The notes below the pieces were generated by a model. That model saw only the letters and a program-made list of their open reading frames with translations, was not told where the DNA came from and ran no database searches. Shown here one piece after another: positions 22,322 through 31,033 of a stretch of 64,000 nucleotides of DNA. Origin of the DNA: Streptomyces venezuelae (GTDB taxonomy: Bacteria > Actinomycetota > Actinomycetes > Streptomycetales > Streptomycetaceae); NCBI RefSeq assembly GCF_008642295.1, contig NZ_CP029190.1, forward strand, positions 6,741,501-6,805,500, given 5' to 3'. The translations under genes and the position numbers were made by a program. Within the stretch, counting starts at the first letter, position 1. Each line of letters begins with the position of its first letter.

Positions 22322-25276
22322 TCAGGGGCGGGTCGCGCGTTCCAGTTCCAGCAGGACCGAGTGGTAGGAACGGCCGGTGGCCCGGTCCATGCCCACTTCG
22401 CACATCCGGTTGGCCGACAGGTGTGCGTCGAACGGCCGGGCCGTGACCTCGGCGGCCTCCCGGGCGGTGGCCGAGGCGGTCAGTTCCGGGTGCAGCATGC
22501 CCCGGTCACCTGCGAAGGCGCAGCAGCCCAGGTCCTCCGGGACCACCACCTCGTCGGCACAGGCCCCGGCGACGGCCCGGAGTTCGTCCTCGTCCCCCAG
22601 GTGGCGCATCGAACAGGTCGGGTGCAGTACCGCGCTCCCCACCGTGCGAAGAATGTCCAGATCGGGCAGCAGATGCCGGGCGGCCCACACGACCGAGTCG
22701 AGGACGGTGAGTTCGGCATGCAGGGCGCGGTTGTCCGCGGTCAGGTACGGGACGACCTCCCGGGCGATGCCCAGGGTGCAGGAGGAGGCGTCGACCACCA
22801 GCGGGAGCCGGCCGCCGGCCGTCCAGCCCCAGGCCGCTTCCACGATCCGGTTGGCCATCACCCGGGCGCCGGCCTCGTAGCCCTTGGAGTGCCAGATCGT
22901 CGCACAGCAGGTACCCGCCACATCCGGGGGGATCCATACGGGCTTTCCGGCCCGCGCCGAGACCGCGACCACCGCCTCCGGCAGCGACGGCCGCATCCGC
23001 CGGCCCGGCGCGTGCCGTCCGTCCGGTCCGCCGAAGATGCGGTTGGTACAGGCCGGGTAGTAGACCGCCGCGGCGCCCGCCCGCCGGGTCCCCGGGAGCC
23101 CGGGGGCGGCAGCGCCCGGGATCTGCGGGAGCCACTCGGGCACCAGGTCGGGGCGTACGGCCCTGCGCGCGGCCCCGGTCACGGCCCGCAGCGGCCCGTC
23201 CCCGATCCGGCCGCTGATCCGGTCTGCGGCGGCGACCGCCAGCCGGGCCGCCTTCTCGACGGCGGCGAAGTGCCGGGCGGTGAACTCTGCCGCCCGCTCC
23301 TCGCGGGGGCTGTGCCGGCGGTGCCGGAACTCCTTCATCAGCGCACCGGTGTCGATGCCGACCGGGCAGGCCTGCTTGCAGGCGGAGTCGCCCGCGCAGG
23401 TGTCCACCGCGTCATACCCGTAGGCGGCCAGCAGGCCGTCCAGTACCGGGGAGCCGGGCGGCTGCCGCATCATCTCCCGGCGCAGGACGATCCGCTGGCG
23501 CGGAGTGGTGGTCAGGTCCTTGCTGGGGCAGGCGGGTTCGCAGAACCCGCACTCGATGCAGGGGTCGCCCACCGCCTCCACCCGGGGGATGGTCTTCAGC
23601 CCGCGCAGATGCGCCTGCGGGTCGCGGTCGAGGACGATCCGCGGGGCCAGTACCCCGTCCGGGTCGATGAGCTTCTTGGTGCGCCACATCAGTTCGGTGG
23701 CCTGCGGCCCCCATTCCAGTTCGAGATAGGGGGCGATATTGCGGCCGGTGGCGTGCTCTGCCTTCAGCGAGCCGTCGAAACCCTCCACCACGAGGCAGCA
23801 GAAGGCGTCCATAAAGGCCGCGTACCGTTCGACATCGGCCGGCCGGGCGGCGTCGAAGGCCAGCAGGAAGTGCAGGTTGCCGTGGGCGGCGTGGCCGGCG
23901 ACCGCGGCATCGAACCCGTACTCGGCCTGCAGTGCGAGCAGGGCCTCGCAGGCCTCGGCGAGCCGGCCGGGCGGCACCGCGAAGTCCTCGGTGATCAGGG
24001 TGGTGCCCGGGGCACGGGCGCCGCCGACGGCGGTGACAAAGGCCTTGCGGGCCTTCCAGTACCCGGCGATGGTGTGCCGGTCCCGGGTGAAGGCATTGGT
24101 GACCGAGGGAACCGGGGCCACCAGCGGCAGGCCCGCCACGATCGCGGCGGCGGCCTGCTCGCAGGAGTCCAGGGCGGCTTCGTCGGGCACCCGGAACTCC
24201 ACCAGCAGGGCGGTGGTGTCCTTGGGCAGGTCCGCCCAGTCGGCGGGTACGCCCTCGACGGCCACCGAGGCGCGCAGGGTGTTGCCGTCCATCAGCTCCA
24301 CGGCGAGCGCTCCGGCCTCGCCGAACTGCGGGACGGCGGCTGCCGCCAGCGGCAGGGAGGGAAAGAACAGCAGCGCGGAGCAGACCTCGCGGTCCAGCGG
24401 CAGGGTGTCGAAGACGAGCTCCGCGATGAACCCGAAGGTGCCCTCCGAGCCGACCATGAGTCCGCGCAGGATCTCGACCGGGGTGTTCCCGTCCAGATAG
24501 GCGTCCAGCCGGTACCCGTTGGTGTTCTTGATCTCGTACTTGGCGCGGATCCGGGCGACCAGTGCGGGGTCGGACTCGATCTCGGCCTTCACCGCGAGGA
24601 GGCCGCGGCACAGGGCCGGTTCGGCGCGGGCGAGCTCCTCGTCGGCCAGCGGGTCGGCGGTGTCCACCACGGTGCCGCCGGGCAGCACGAAGGTGAGGGA
24701 GGACAGGGTGCGGTAGGAGTTCCGGGTGGTCCCCGCGGTCATTCCGGACGCGTTGTTGGCGACCACCCCGCCCAGGGTGCAGGCGAGGGCGCTGGCCGGG
24801 TCGGGCCCCAGCACCCGGCCGTGCCGGGCGAGCGCGGCATTGGCCCGCAGGACCGTGGTGCCGGGCCGGATCCGGGCCCGGCGGCCGTCCTCCAGTACCT
24901 CGATGCCCGCCCAGTGGCGGCGTACGTCGACCAGGATGTCCTCGCCCTGGGCCTGCCCGTTGAGCGAGGTGCCGGCCGCGCGGAACACCACCTCGCGCTG
25001 TCTGCCGTGCGCGTAGGAGAGCACGGCGGAGATGTCGTCGATGTCCTCGGCGATCACCACGACCTGGGGCACGAAGCGGTAGGGCGAGGCGTCCGAGGCA
25101 TAGCGGACCAGGTCGGAGACCTTCCACAGCACCTTCTCGGCGCCGAGCAGGCCGGTCAGTTCGCTGCGCAGCACCTCGGGGGTGCCGGCGGCCCGGTGCT
25201 CGGGCAGCCGGTCGGGGGAGGGGCCGCCGAGGGTGCTCGGGCGCAGGGCTTCCGGTCTCGGCTCCAGCAGCGGCAT
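22322..25276 (-). CDS. FAD-linked / 4Fe-4S / CCG-domain dehydrogenase (D-2-hydroxyacid type), 984 aa
   Basis: A very large fused oxidoreductase. The N-terminal FAD_binding_4 (PCMH) domain has FRAAGTSLNGQAQGEDI and GGVVANNASGMTAGT. The FAD-oxidase C-terminal domain has HAAHGNLHF and EHATGRNIAPYLELEWG. Next is a two-cluster ferredoxin region (CIECGFCEPACPSKDL; CAGDSACKQACPVG). Last are two CCG/heterodisulfide-like Cys-rich segments (YYPACTNRIF, AGTCCATIWHSKG, GCCAFAGDRG). This order matches the YdiJ/Dld3-like D-2-hydroxyglutarate or D-lactate dehydrogenases that pass electrons to a quinone or flavoprotein. ATG 25276. A MarR gene lies 28 bases upstream on the same strand, so MarR may control it too. 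Confidence 0.92.
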   Translation of the reverse strand: MPLLEPRPEALRPSTLGGPSPDRLPEHRAAGTPEVLRSELTGLLGAEKVLWKVSDLVRYASDASPYRFVPQVVVIAEDIDDISAVLSYAHGRQREVVFRAAGTSLNGQAQGEDILVDVRRHWAGIEVLEDGRRARIRPGTTVLRANAALARHGRVLGPDPASALACTLGGVVANNASGMTAGTTRNSYRTLSSLTFVLPGGTVVDTADPLADEELARAEPALCRGLLAVKAEIESDPALVARIRAKYEIKNTNGYRLDAYLDGNTPVEILRGLMVGSEGTFGFIAELVFDTLPLDREVCSALLFFPSLPLAAAAVPQFGEAGALAVELMDGNTLRASVAVEGVPADWADLPKDTTALLVEFRVPDEAALDSCEQAAAAIVAGLPLVAPVPSVTNAFTRDRHTIAGYWKARKAFVTAVGGARAPGTTLITEDFAVPPGRLAEACEALLALQAEYGFDAAVAGHAAHGNLHFLLAFDAARPADVERYAAFMDAFCCLVVEGFDGSLKAEHATGRNIAPYLELEWGPQATELMWRTKKLIDPDGVLAPRIVLDRDPQAHLRGLKTIPRVEAVGDPCIECGFCEPACPSKDLTTTPRQRIVLRREMMRQPPGSPVLDGLLAAYGYDAVDTCAGDSACKQACPVGIDTGALMKEFRHRRHSPREERAAEFTARHFAAVEKAARLAVAAADRISGRIGDGPLRAVTGAARRAVRPDLVPEWLPQIPGAAAPGLPGTRRAGAAAVYYPACTNRIFGGPDGRHAPGRRMRPSLPEAVVAVSARAGKPVWIPPDVAGTCCATIWHSKGYEAGARVMANRIVEAAWGWTAGGRLPLVVDASSCTLGIAREVVPYLTADNRALHAELTVLDSVVWAARHLLPDLDILRTVGSAVLHPTCSMRHLGDEDELRAVAGACADEVVVPEDLGCCAFAGDRGMLHPELTASATAREAAEVTARPFDAHLSANRMCEVGMDRATGRSYHSVLLELERATRP

Positions 25277-25304
25277 GGCATGCCCCCTCGGCTCGGCGCT
25301 CCGC

Positions 25305-25751
25305 TCAGCAGCTGCGCTCCGCCGGGACGTCCGCCAGAGCGTTCAGCAGACCGCCGAGCACCTCGCGCTGATCGGCGGTCAATGGAGCCAGGATCTCCTC
25401 TGCCGCGTCGGTCCGCGCGTTGCGCAGCTGCCGCAGCGTGGCGCGCCCGGTGTCGGTGAGCTCGATCCGGATCACCCGCCGGTTGGCCGGGTCGGGGACC
25501 CGGCGCACGCAGCCGGCCGCCTCCAGGCCGTCGACCAGCGTGGTCACCTGGCGCGGGACCACCTCGAGCCGGGCCGCGATATCGGCCATCCGGGGCGGCT
25601 GTTCCCGCTCGTCGTGGGCGACCACGCGCAGCAGGCGGCTCTGGGCGGGGGTGATGCCGATCGGCTCGATGTGGCGCTTCTGAATGCGGTGGAGCCGGCG
25701 GGTCAGACGGAGCAGCTGCTCGGCGAGGAGACGGTCGGCATCGGTGCTCAT
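25305..25751 (-). CDS. MarR family transcriptional regulator
   Basis: A 148-aa winged-helix regulator: RLHRIQKRHIEPIGITPAQSRLLR, then MADIAARLEVVPRQVTTLVDGLEAAG (recognition helix) and the wing RRVPDPANRRVIRIELTDTGR. MarR proteins repress divergent exporters until a ligand releases them. The divergent gene here is an ABC exporter, and a perfect 9-bp inverted repeat lies between the two promoters. Two starts are possible, ATG 25751 (MSTDADR) and ATG 25763 (MVPGMST); the shorter is the usual family start. It may also read through into the 984-aa dehydrogenase gene. Confidence 0.92.
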   Translation of the reverse strand: MSTDADRLLAEQLLRLTRRLHRIQKRHIEPIGITPAQSRLLRVVAHDEREQPPRMADIAARLEVVPRQVTTLVDGLEAAGCVRRVPDPANRRVIRIELTDTGRATLRQLRNARTDAAEEILAPLTADQREVLGGLLNALADVPAERSC

Positions 25752-25774
25752 ACCGGGAACCATATCAAGACCCC

Positions 25775-25803
25775 GTTCATTGTGAGTATAGGTAACAATG
25801 AAC
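25775..25803. promoter_or_regulatory. MarR-type operator palindrome
   Basis: GTTCATTGT (25775-25783) and ACAATGAAC (25795-25803) are perfect 9-bp inverted arms separated by 11 bases. The palindrome overlaps both predicted divergent promoters between marR and the exporter. Autoregulation plus exporter repression is the natural reading; it is inferred, not shown. Confidence 0.75.
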
Positions 25804-25809
25804 TATGCT
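25780..25809 (+). promoter_or_regulatory. predicted promoter of the ABC exporter
   Basis: -35 TTGTGA (25780-25785) and -10 TATGCT (25804-25809), 18 bases apart. Transcription would start near 25816, giving a leader of about 30 bases before ATG 25847. The operator lies across it. Confidence 0.55.
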
Positions 25810-25813
25810 CCAA
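25785..25813 (-). promoter_or_regulatory. predicted promoter of the marR gene
   Basis: On the minus strand, -35 TTGGAG (25813-25808) and -10 TATACT (25790-25785) are 17 bases apart. The start would be near 25778. It is back to back with the exporter promoter and shares its operator. Confidence 0.55.
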
Positions 25814-25846
25814 TGGACACAGTGACCGAGAATCCCGAGGGAGCCC

Positions 25847-27697
25847 ATGCGCCCTGAAGAACCGAACTGGACCCCGCCCCAACGCCCGCTCGATCCCAGC
25901 CGGCCCGCCCCGGCGGAGCAGCCGCGTGAGCTCCGGCGCATCGTGCGCCTGTTCCGCCCCTACCGTGGGCGGCTCGCCGTCGTGGGGCTGCTCGTCGCAG
26001 CCTCCTCCCTGGTCGGCGTCGCCTCGCCGTTCCTGCTGAAGGAGATACTCGACACCGCGATCCCCGAAGGCCGCACCGGGCTGCTCAGCCTGCTCGCCCT
26101 CGGCATGATCCTCACCGCGGTGGTCACCGGCGTGTTCGGTGTGCTGCAGACCCTGATCTCCACCACCGTGGGCCAGCGCGTCATGCACGACCTGCGCACC
26201 GCCGTCTATGCCCGGCTGCAGCGGATGCCGCTGGCCTTCTTCACCCGCACCCGCACCGGCGAGGTGCAGTCCCGCATCGCCAACGACATCGGCGGGATGC
26301 AGGCCACCGTCACCTCCACCGCCACCTCGCTGGTCTCCAACCTGACCGCGGTGACCGCCTCCGTGGTCGCGATGCTCGCGCTCGACTGGCGGCTCACCCT
26401 CGTCTCCCTGCTCCTGCTGCCGGTGTTCGTCTGGATCAGCCGCCGGGTCGGCCGCGAGCGCAAGAAGATCACCACCCAGCGGCAGAAACAGATGGCCGCG
26501 ATGGCCGCCACGGTCACCGAGTCCCTCTCGGTCAGTGGCATCCTGCTCGGCCGCACCATGGGGCGGGCCGACTCCCTGACCCGGTCCTTCGCCGAGGAGT
26601 CCGAGAAGCTCGTCGGTCTGGAGGTGCGCTCCAGCATGGCCGGGCGCTGGCGGATGTCGACCATCGGCATCGTGATGGCCGCCATGCCCGCCCTCATCTA
26701 CTGGGCGGCCGGCCTGGCCCTCCAGTCAGGTGCGCCCTCTCTTTCGGTCGGCACCCTGGTCGCCTTCGTCACCCTCCAGCAGGGCCTGTTCCGGCCGGCG
26801 GTGAGCCTGCTGTCGACCGGTGTGCAGATCCAGACCTCGCTCGCGTTGTTCGCCCGCATCTTCGAATACCTCGACCTGCCGGTGGAGATCACCGAACGGG
26901 AGGACCCGGTGCGGCTCGAGCGGGCCAAGGGCGAGGTACGCCTCGAAGGAGTCGACTTCGCATACGACACCGGGCAGCCGGATGTGCGCAGCACCCTGTC
27001 CGGCCTCGACATCACCGTCCCGGCCGGCACCTCCCTCGCCGTGGTCGGCCCGACCGGCTCCGGCAAGAGCACCCTGAGCTATCTGGTGCCCCGGCTGTAC
27101 GACGTCACGGGCGGGCGGGTCACCCTCGACGGGGTCGACGTCCGGGATCTCGACTTCGACTCGCTGGCCCGCTCCGTCGGAGTGGTCTCCCAGGAGACCT
27201 ACCTCTTTCACGCCTCCGTCGCCGACAACCTGCGGTTCGCCAAGCCGGACGCCACCGACGAGGAGATCGCCGAGGCCGCCCGGGCGGCCCAGATCCACGA
27301 CCACATCGCCTCCCTGCCCGATGGATACGACACCCTGGTCGGCGAGCGCGGGTACCGGTTCTCCGGAGGCGAGAAGCAGCGCCTGGCCATTGCGCGAACC
27401 ATCCTCCGCGATCCGCCCGTGCTGATCCTCGACGAGGCCACCAGCGCCCTGGACACCCGTACCGAACACGCCGTCCAGCAGGCCATCGATGCCCTCTCGG
27501 CGGGCCGCACCACCATCACCATCGCCCACCGCCTCTCCACCGTCCGCGGCGCCGACCAGATCGTCGTCCTGGACGGGGGCCGGATCGCGGAGCGCGGTAC
27601 CCATGAGGAACTGCTGGATGCCGGCGGACGGTATGCGGCCCTGATCCGGCGGGATGCCCGACCGGTCCCGCCATCCCATGAGCGTGTGATCGTATGA
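25847..27697 (+). CDS. ABC exporter, homodimeric type (membrane + ATPase)
   Basis: A 616-aa half-exporter of the multidrug/lipid type with all ATPase motifs intact. Walker A is GPTGSGKST, the Q-loop is SQETYLF, the signature FSGGEKQRLAIART, Walker B LILDEATSALD and the H-loop TIAHRLST. Six hydrophobic helices lie in about 45-330 with TRTRTGEVQSRI between helices. It should therefore act as a homodimer, unlike the asymmetric pair at 18620-22206. Under a MarR operator it may export a toxic compound or drug that is also the MarR ligand. GGGAGCCC precedes the ATG. Confidence 0.93.
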   Translation: MRPEEPNWTPPQRPLDPSRPAPAEQPRELRRIVRLFRPYRGRLAVVGLLVAASSLVGVASPFLLKEILDTAIPEGRTGLLSLLALGMILTAVVTGVFGVLQTLISTTVGQRVMHDLRTAVYARLQRMPLAFFTRTRTGEVQSRIANDIGGMQATVTSTATSLVSNLTAVTASVVAMLALDWRLTLVSLLLLPVFVWISRRVGRERKKITTQRQKQMAAMAATVTESLSVSGILLGRTMGRADSLTRSFAEESEKLVGLEVRSSMAGRWRMSTIGIVMAAMPALIYWAAGLALQSGAPSLSVGTLVAFVTLQQGLFRPAVSLLSTGVQIQTSLALFARIFEYLDLPVEITEREDPVRLERAKGEVRLEGVDFAYDTGQPDVRSTLSGLDITVPAGTSLAVVGPTGSGKSTLSYLVPRLYDVTGGRVTLDGVDVRDLDFDSLARSVGVVSQETYLFHASVADNLRFAKPDATDEEIAEAARAAQIHDHIASLPDGYDTLVGERGYRFSGGEKQRLAIARTILRDPPVLILDEATSALDTRTEHAVQQAIDALSAGRTTITIAHRLSTVRGADQIVVLDGGRIAERGTHEELLDAGGRYAALIRRDARPVPPSHERVIV

Positions 27698-27752
27698 CTG
27701 GCGCACGGGGTGGATGCCGGGAATCTGGTGTTTCGCGGGTTAGCGTGCCCAT

Positions 27753-28589
27753 ATGTCTTATGAATACCGGCCGAAGAAAGGCCGGACCCGTCTCACCCGC
27801 CGCGGCCGGCTGGCGATCTTTCTCGGCCTGCTCCTCGTCACCGGTGCAGCGGTCCTGGTCCCGCTGCTGCTGCCCGAGGAGAAACCGGAGCAGCCGCGCC
27901 GGCTGCTGATCCCCGAAGGCTGGCGGGCCTCCCAGGTGTATGCGGCGATCGACCGCGAACTCGAGGTGCCGCCGGGCACCACCAAGACGGCCGCGCGGAC
28001 GGCAGGGCTGGCCCTGCCGCAGGAGGCGAGGGGCAACCCGGAGGGGTACCTCTTCCCCGCCACCTATCCCGTCACCTCCCAGACCACCCCGGCCGACCTG
28101 CTGGGGTACATGGTGCAGACCGCAGGGCGGAACCTGGCCACCAAGGCCGTAGCCGACGGTGCCAGGGCGCACGGCATGACCCCCTATCAGACCGCGACGC
28201 TGGCGAGCATCATCCAGGCGGAGGCCGAATCCCCCGCCGATATGGGCAAGGTCTCCCGGGTGGTGCACAACCGGCTGGCCCGGTCCATGCCGCTGCAGAT
28301 GGACTCCACCCTCAACTACGCGCTGAACCGCAGCACCGTGGACACCTCGCTGGCCGACACTCGAATCGACAGCCCCTTCAACACCTATGCACGGCAGGGC
28401 CTCCCACCCACCCCCATCGACAGCCCCGGCCTGCACGCCATGGCCGCGGCGGTGGCGCCCACCCCGGGGAAATGGCTGTTCTTCGTCACCGTCAAGCCGG
28501 GCGACACCCGCTTCTCCGCAACCTACGAAGAACACAAGCGCCATGTCGCGGAGTTCAACCGGCTCCGCGCACAGAACCGCAGTACCTAG
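27753..28589 (+). CDS. mltG: endolytic murein transglycosylase MltG (YceG-like)
   Basis: A 278-aa single-pass membrane protein: cytoplasmic basic N-terminus, TM at about 20-40, then the YceG fold. NPEGYLFPATYPV (about 95-107) and ASIIQAEAES (151-160, with the catalytic Glu at about 157) followed by RVVHNRLARSMPLQMDSTLNYAL (split) are the family signature. MltG cuts nascent glycan strands to end polymerisation. It is shorter than the main Streptomyces MltG (about 550 aa) and lacks the long N-terminal region, so this may be a paralogue. Start: ATG 27753. It lies 55 bases after the ABC exporter on the same strand. Confidence 0.85.
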   Translation: MSYEYRPKKGRTRLTRRGRLAIFLGLLLVTGAAVLVPLLLPEEKPEQPRRLLIPEGWRASQVYAAIDRELEVPPGTTKTAARTAGLALPQEARGNPEGYLFPATYPVTSQTTPADLLGYMVQTAGRNLATKAVADGARAHGMTPYQTATLASIIQAEAESPADMGKVSRVVHNRLARSMPLQMDSTLNYALNRSTVDTSLADTRIDSPFNTYARQGLPPTPIDSPGLHAMAAAVAPTPGKWLFFVTVKPGDTRFSATYEEHKRHVAEFNRLRAQNRST

Positions 28590-28632
28590 CCGGACCGCAG
28601 CACGTAGCAGAACCGCAGGGCCGTACGGAGTC

Positions 28633-29715
28633 TCAGCCGGCCACCGTGGCCATCGCGGCCGGCGCCGGGGCCAGCAGGCGGCGGATCTCGCGGACCGCCG
28701 CACCCCCGGCGCGGTTCGCGCCGACGGTGCTCGCCGAAGGCCCGTACCCGACCAGGTGGACCCGCGGATCGCGGACCGCGCGGGTGCCCTCCACCCGGAT
28801 TCCGCCGCCCGGCTCGCGCAGCCGGAGCGGAGCCAGGTGGTCGATTGCCGCCCGGAAGCCGGTGGCCCACAGGATCACATCGGCCGCGACCGCGGACCCG
28901 TCCGCCCAGGCCACCCCGTCCGGGGTGATCCGGTCGAACATGGGCCGCCGGTCCAGCACCCCGGAGTCCAGCCCGGCCCGGACCGCCTCGTTCAGCGGCA
29001 GCCCGGTCACACTCACCACGCTCTGCGGCGGCAGCCCCTGCCTGACCCGGTCCGCCACCAGAGCCACCGCCGCCCGCCCCTCGGCCTCACCGAAGGAGCC
29101 GTCCCGGAACACCGGCGGCCGGCGCGTCACCCAGGTGGTCTCCGCGGCCACCCCGGCGATCTCCAGCAGATGCTGCACCCCGGAGGTGCCGCCGCCCACC
29201 ACGACCACCCGCGCTCCGGCGAAGGCGCCGGGCCCGGGATAGCCCGAGGTGTGCAGCTGGCGTCCGCGGAAGGTCTCCTGGCCCGAATAGCGCGGCCAGA
29301 AGGGCCGGTCCCAGGTCCCGGTGGCGTTGATCAGGGCCCGCGCGGACCAGGTGCCGGCCGAGGTCTCGACCAGCAGCCGGCCCCCGTCGCCCGCCCGCAC
29401 CGCGCTCACGTCCACCGGCCGCCGGACCGCCAGCCCGAAGGTCCGCTCGTACCGGTCGAAGTACTCCCCGATCACCTCGGAGGACGGACGCAGCGGATCG
29501 GCCCCGGTCAGCTCCAGCCCCGGCAGGGCGTGCATCCCGTGCACCTTGCCGTAGGTCAGCGTGGGCCACCGGAACTGCCATGCCCCGCCCGGCTGCGGGG
29601 CATGGTCCAGCACCGTGAAGTCCAGCCCCGCCCGCTTCAGGTGGTACGCGCTGGACAGCCCGGCCTGCCCGGCCCCGATGACCACCACGTCCGCATCCCG
29701 CACCAATTCGTTCAC
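28633..29715 (-). CDS. FAD-dependent oxidoreductase (flavin monooxygenase-like, CzcO type)
   Basis: A 360-aa two-dinucleotide-fold flavoprotein. The FAD site is VVVIGAGQAGLSSAYHL (about 10-26) and the second NAD(P)H fold is VVVVGGGTSGVQHLLEI. LINATGTWDRPFWP and ILWATGFRAAIDHLAPL are the ATG-type motifs of flavin monooxygenases and thioredoxin-reductase-like CzcO proteins. A redox CxxC is absent, so it is not a thioredoxin reductase. Substrate unknown. Start: ATG 29715 (MNELVRD). It converges on mltG, leaving 43 bases. Confidence 0.88.
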   Translation of the reverse strand: MNELVRDADVVVIGAGQAGLSSAYHLKRAGLDFTVLDHAPQPGGAWQFRWPTLTYGKVHGMHALPGLELTGADPLRPSSEVIGEYFDRYERTFGLAVRRPVDVSAVRAGDGGRLLVETSAGTWSARALINATGTWDRPFWPRYSGQETFRGRQLHTSGYPGPGAFAGARVVVVGGGTSGVQHLLEIAGVAAETTWVTRRPPVFRDGSFGEAEGRAAVALVADRVRQGLPPQSVVSVTGLPLNEAVRAGLDSGVLDRRPMFDRITPDGVAWADGSAVAADVILWATGFRAAIDHLAPLRLREPGGGIRVEGTRAVRDPRVHLVGYGPSASTVGANRAGGAAVREIRRLLAPAPAAMATVAG

Positions 29716-29806
29716 GGTTCTACTAACTCGGCCGCTCCCCGGGATCTTCCCGGCTCGCCCGCCCGTCCGCCCGCCCAGCCGGTCCTCCGCCCAGCCCGAC
29801 CGCCCC

Positions 29807-30487
29807 TCAGCGGCCGGCGCGCGGTCCGGTCAGGTACGCGTACGCCGCGTCCGCGCTGAACTCCTGCTGCCCGGCCCGGAACAGCAGCCCCGCCGTCGCG
29901 AACGCCGGATCACCGGCGATGGCGGCGGCATAGGGGACCGCCACACAGTCCATCCGGGCCGCATGGGCGGCCCGGGCCCCCGGGGCGGCATCCTCCACCA
30001 CCACGCAGGCCGCAGGGTCCGCCCCCAGCCGGCGGGCCGCCTCCAGGAACACGTCCGGCGCGGGCTTGCCGTGCGCGACCTCCTCCGCCGAGACCGTCGT
30101 GGTCAGCACGGCGTCCAGGCCCGTGCCGGCCAGCACCGCATCGATCGCCGCCCGCGAGGAGCCCGAGGCCACCGCCATCGGCACCCCCTCCGCATACAGC
30201 CGCTTCACCAGCTTCCGCATCTCCGGGTAGACCTCGGTACCGGCGCGGGCCAGGTCCAGATAGACCGCGTTCTGCTCGGCCAGCAGCCGGTCCACGGGTG
30301 CCGCGATCGCGTACCGCTCGCGCAGGACCTCCAGCGTCTCCCGCGTTCCGATCCCGATGAAGGCGGCATGCTGCTCCCAGCTGAAGTCCGGGACGCCATG
30401 GCGCTCCAGAATGCGCCGTCCGGACTCGTAGTAATGGGGCTCGCTGTCCACGAGAGTGCCGTCGAGATCGAATATGACGGAGATCAT
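29807..30487 (-). CDS. HAD-superfamily phosphatase (beta-phosphoglucomutase-like)
   Basis: A 226-aa HAD phosphatase with the four motifs. DLDGTLVDSEP gives the nucleophile and acid/base aspartates, VASGSS the motif II Ser, GKPAPDVFLEA the motif III Lys, and VVEDAAPGARAAHAA the motif IV Asp pair. The cap domain is the C1 helical type between motifs I and II, as in phosphoglycolate phosphatase and beta-phosphoglucomutase. Substrate not predictable. Start: ATG 30487. It runs the same way as the Lrp gene upstream, with 45 bases between them. Confidence 0.9.
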   Translation of the reverse strand: MISVIFDLDGTLVDSEPHYYESGRRILERHGVPDFSWEQHAAFIGIGTRETLEVLRERYAIAAPVDRLLAEQNAVYLDLARAGTEVYPEMRKLVKRLYAEGVPMAVASGSSRAAIDAVLAGTGLDAVLTTTVSAEEVAHGKPAPDVFLEAARRLGADPAACVVVEDAAPGARAAHAARMDCVAVPYAAAIAGDPAFATAGLLFRAGQQEFSADAAYAYLTGPRAGR

Positions 30488-30532
30488 CCGCTGTGCCCGT
30501 TCTGCCGGTCGTATGCCTTACCGGCCATCCTG

Positions 30533-31012
30533 TCAGGAAATACGGGCGGCCCGTCCCACCGATTCCACCAGCGGCAGCAGCCGGTGCGGCACCCGTTCGC
30601 GCAGCGCCACCTCGGTCCGGGTGCGGACCACGCCGGGCAGCCGGATCAGCCGCTGGATGACGTCCTCCAGATGTGCGTTGTCGCGGGCCGCCACCCGGGT
30701 CAGCAGATCCCCGCCCCCCGTGATCGAGAAGGCCTCGATGATCTCCGGTACGGCCGCCAGTGCGTCCCCGACCTCGTCCAGACGGCCCTGGGTCACCTCG
30801 ATGTGCACGAAGGCCAGCACCGGATGGCCCAGCGCGGCGGGGGAGAGCACGGGACCGCTTCCGGTGATCACCCCGGTCCGCTCCAGCCGGTCCAGCCGGG
30901 CCTGGAGCGTGCCCCGCGCGATACCCAGCTGCCGGGCGTACTCGCGCACGCTGGTACGCGGCTGCTCGATCAGAAGCCGCAGGATGCGGGTGTCGAGCTC
31001 GTCCACCGTCAT
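30533..31012 (-). CDS. Lrp/AsnC family regulator
   Basis: About 159 residues. The N-terminal helix-turn-helix is LDTRILRLLIEQPRTSVREYARQLGIARGTLQARLDRLE (split as helices). The C-terminal RAM/ligand domain contains VHIEVTQGRLDEV and SITGGGDLLTRVAARDNAHLEDVI. Lrp proteins respond to amino acids and bind DNA as octamers. ATG 31012 (MTVDELD) has a GGCGGGC ribosome site; ATG 31021 is an alternative, adding three residues. No divergent target is obvious, since the phospholipase gene upstream has the same strand. The HAD phosphatase downstream could be in its operon. Confidence 0.9.
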   Translation of the reverse strand: MTVDELDTRILRLLIEQPRTSVREYARQLGIARGTLQARLDRLERTGVITGSGPVLSPAALGHPVLAFVHIEVTQGRLDEVGDALAAVPEIIEAFSITGGGDLLTRVAARDNAHLEDVIQRLIRLPGVVRTRTEVALRERVPHRLLPLVESVGRAARIS

Positions 31013-31033
31013 GCCCGCCATCGTACGGATCCG

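Noticed and set aside
21563..25459. A plus-strand open frame of about 1,300 codons
   Set aside because: Antisense to the ABC subunit and the FAD/Fe-S dehydrogenase, which carry the real motifs. The protein it encodes is low-complexity.
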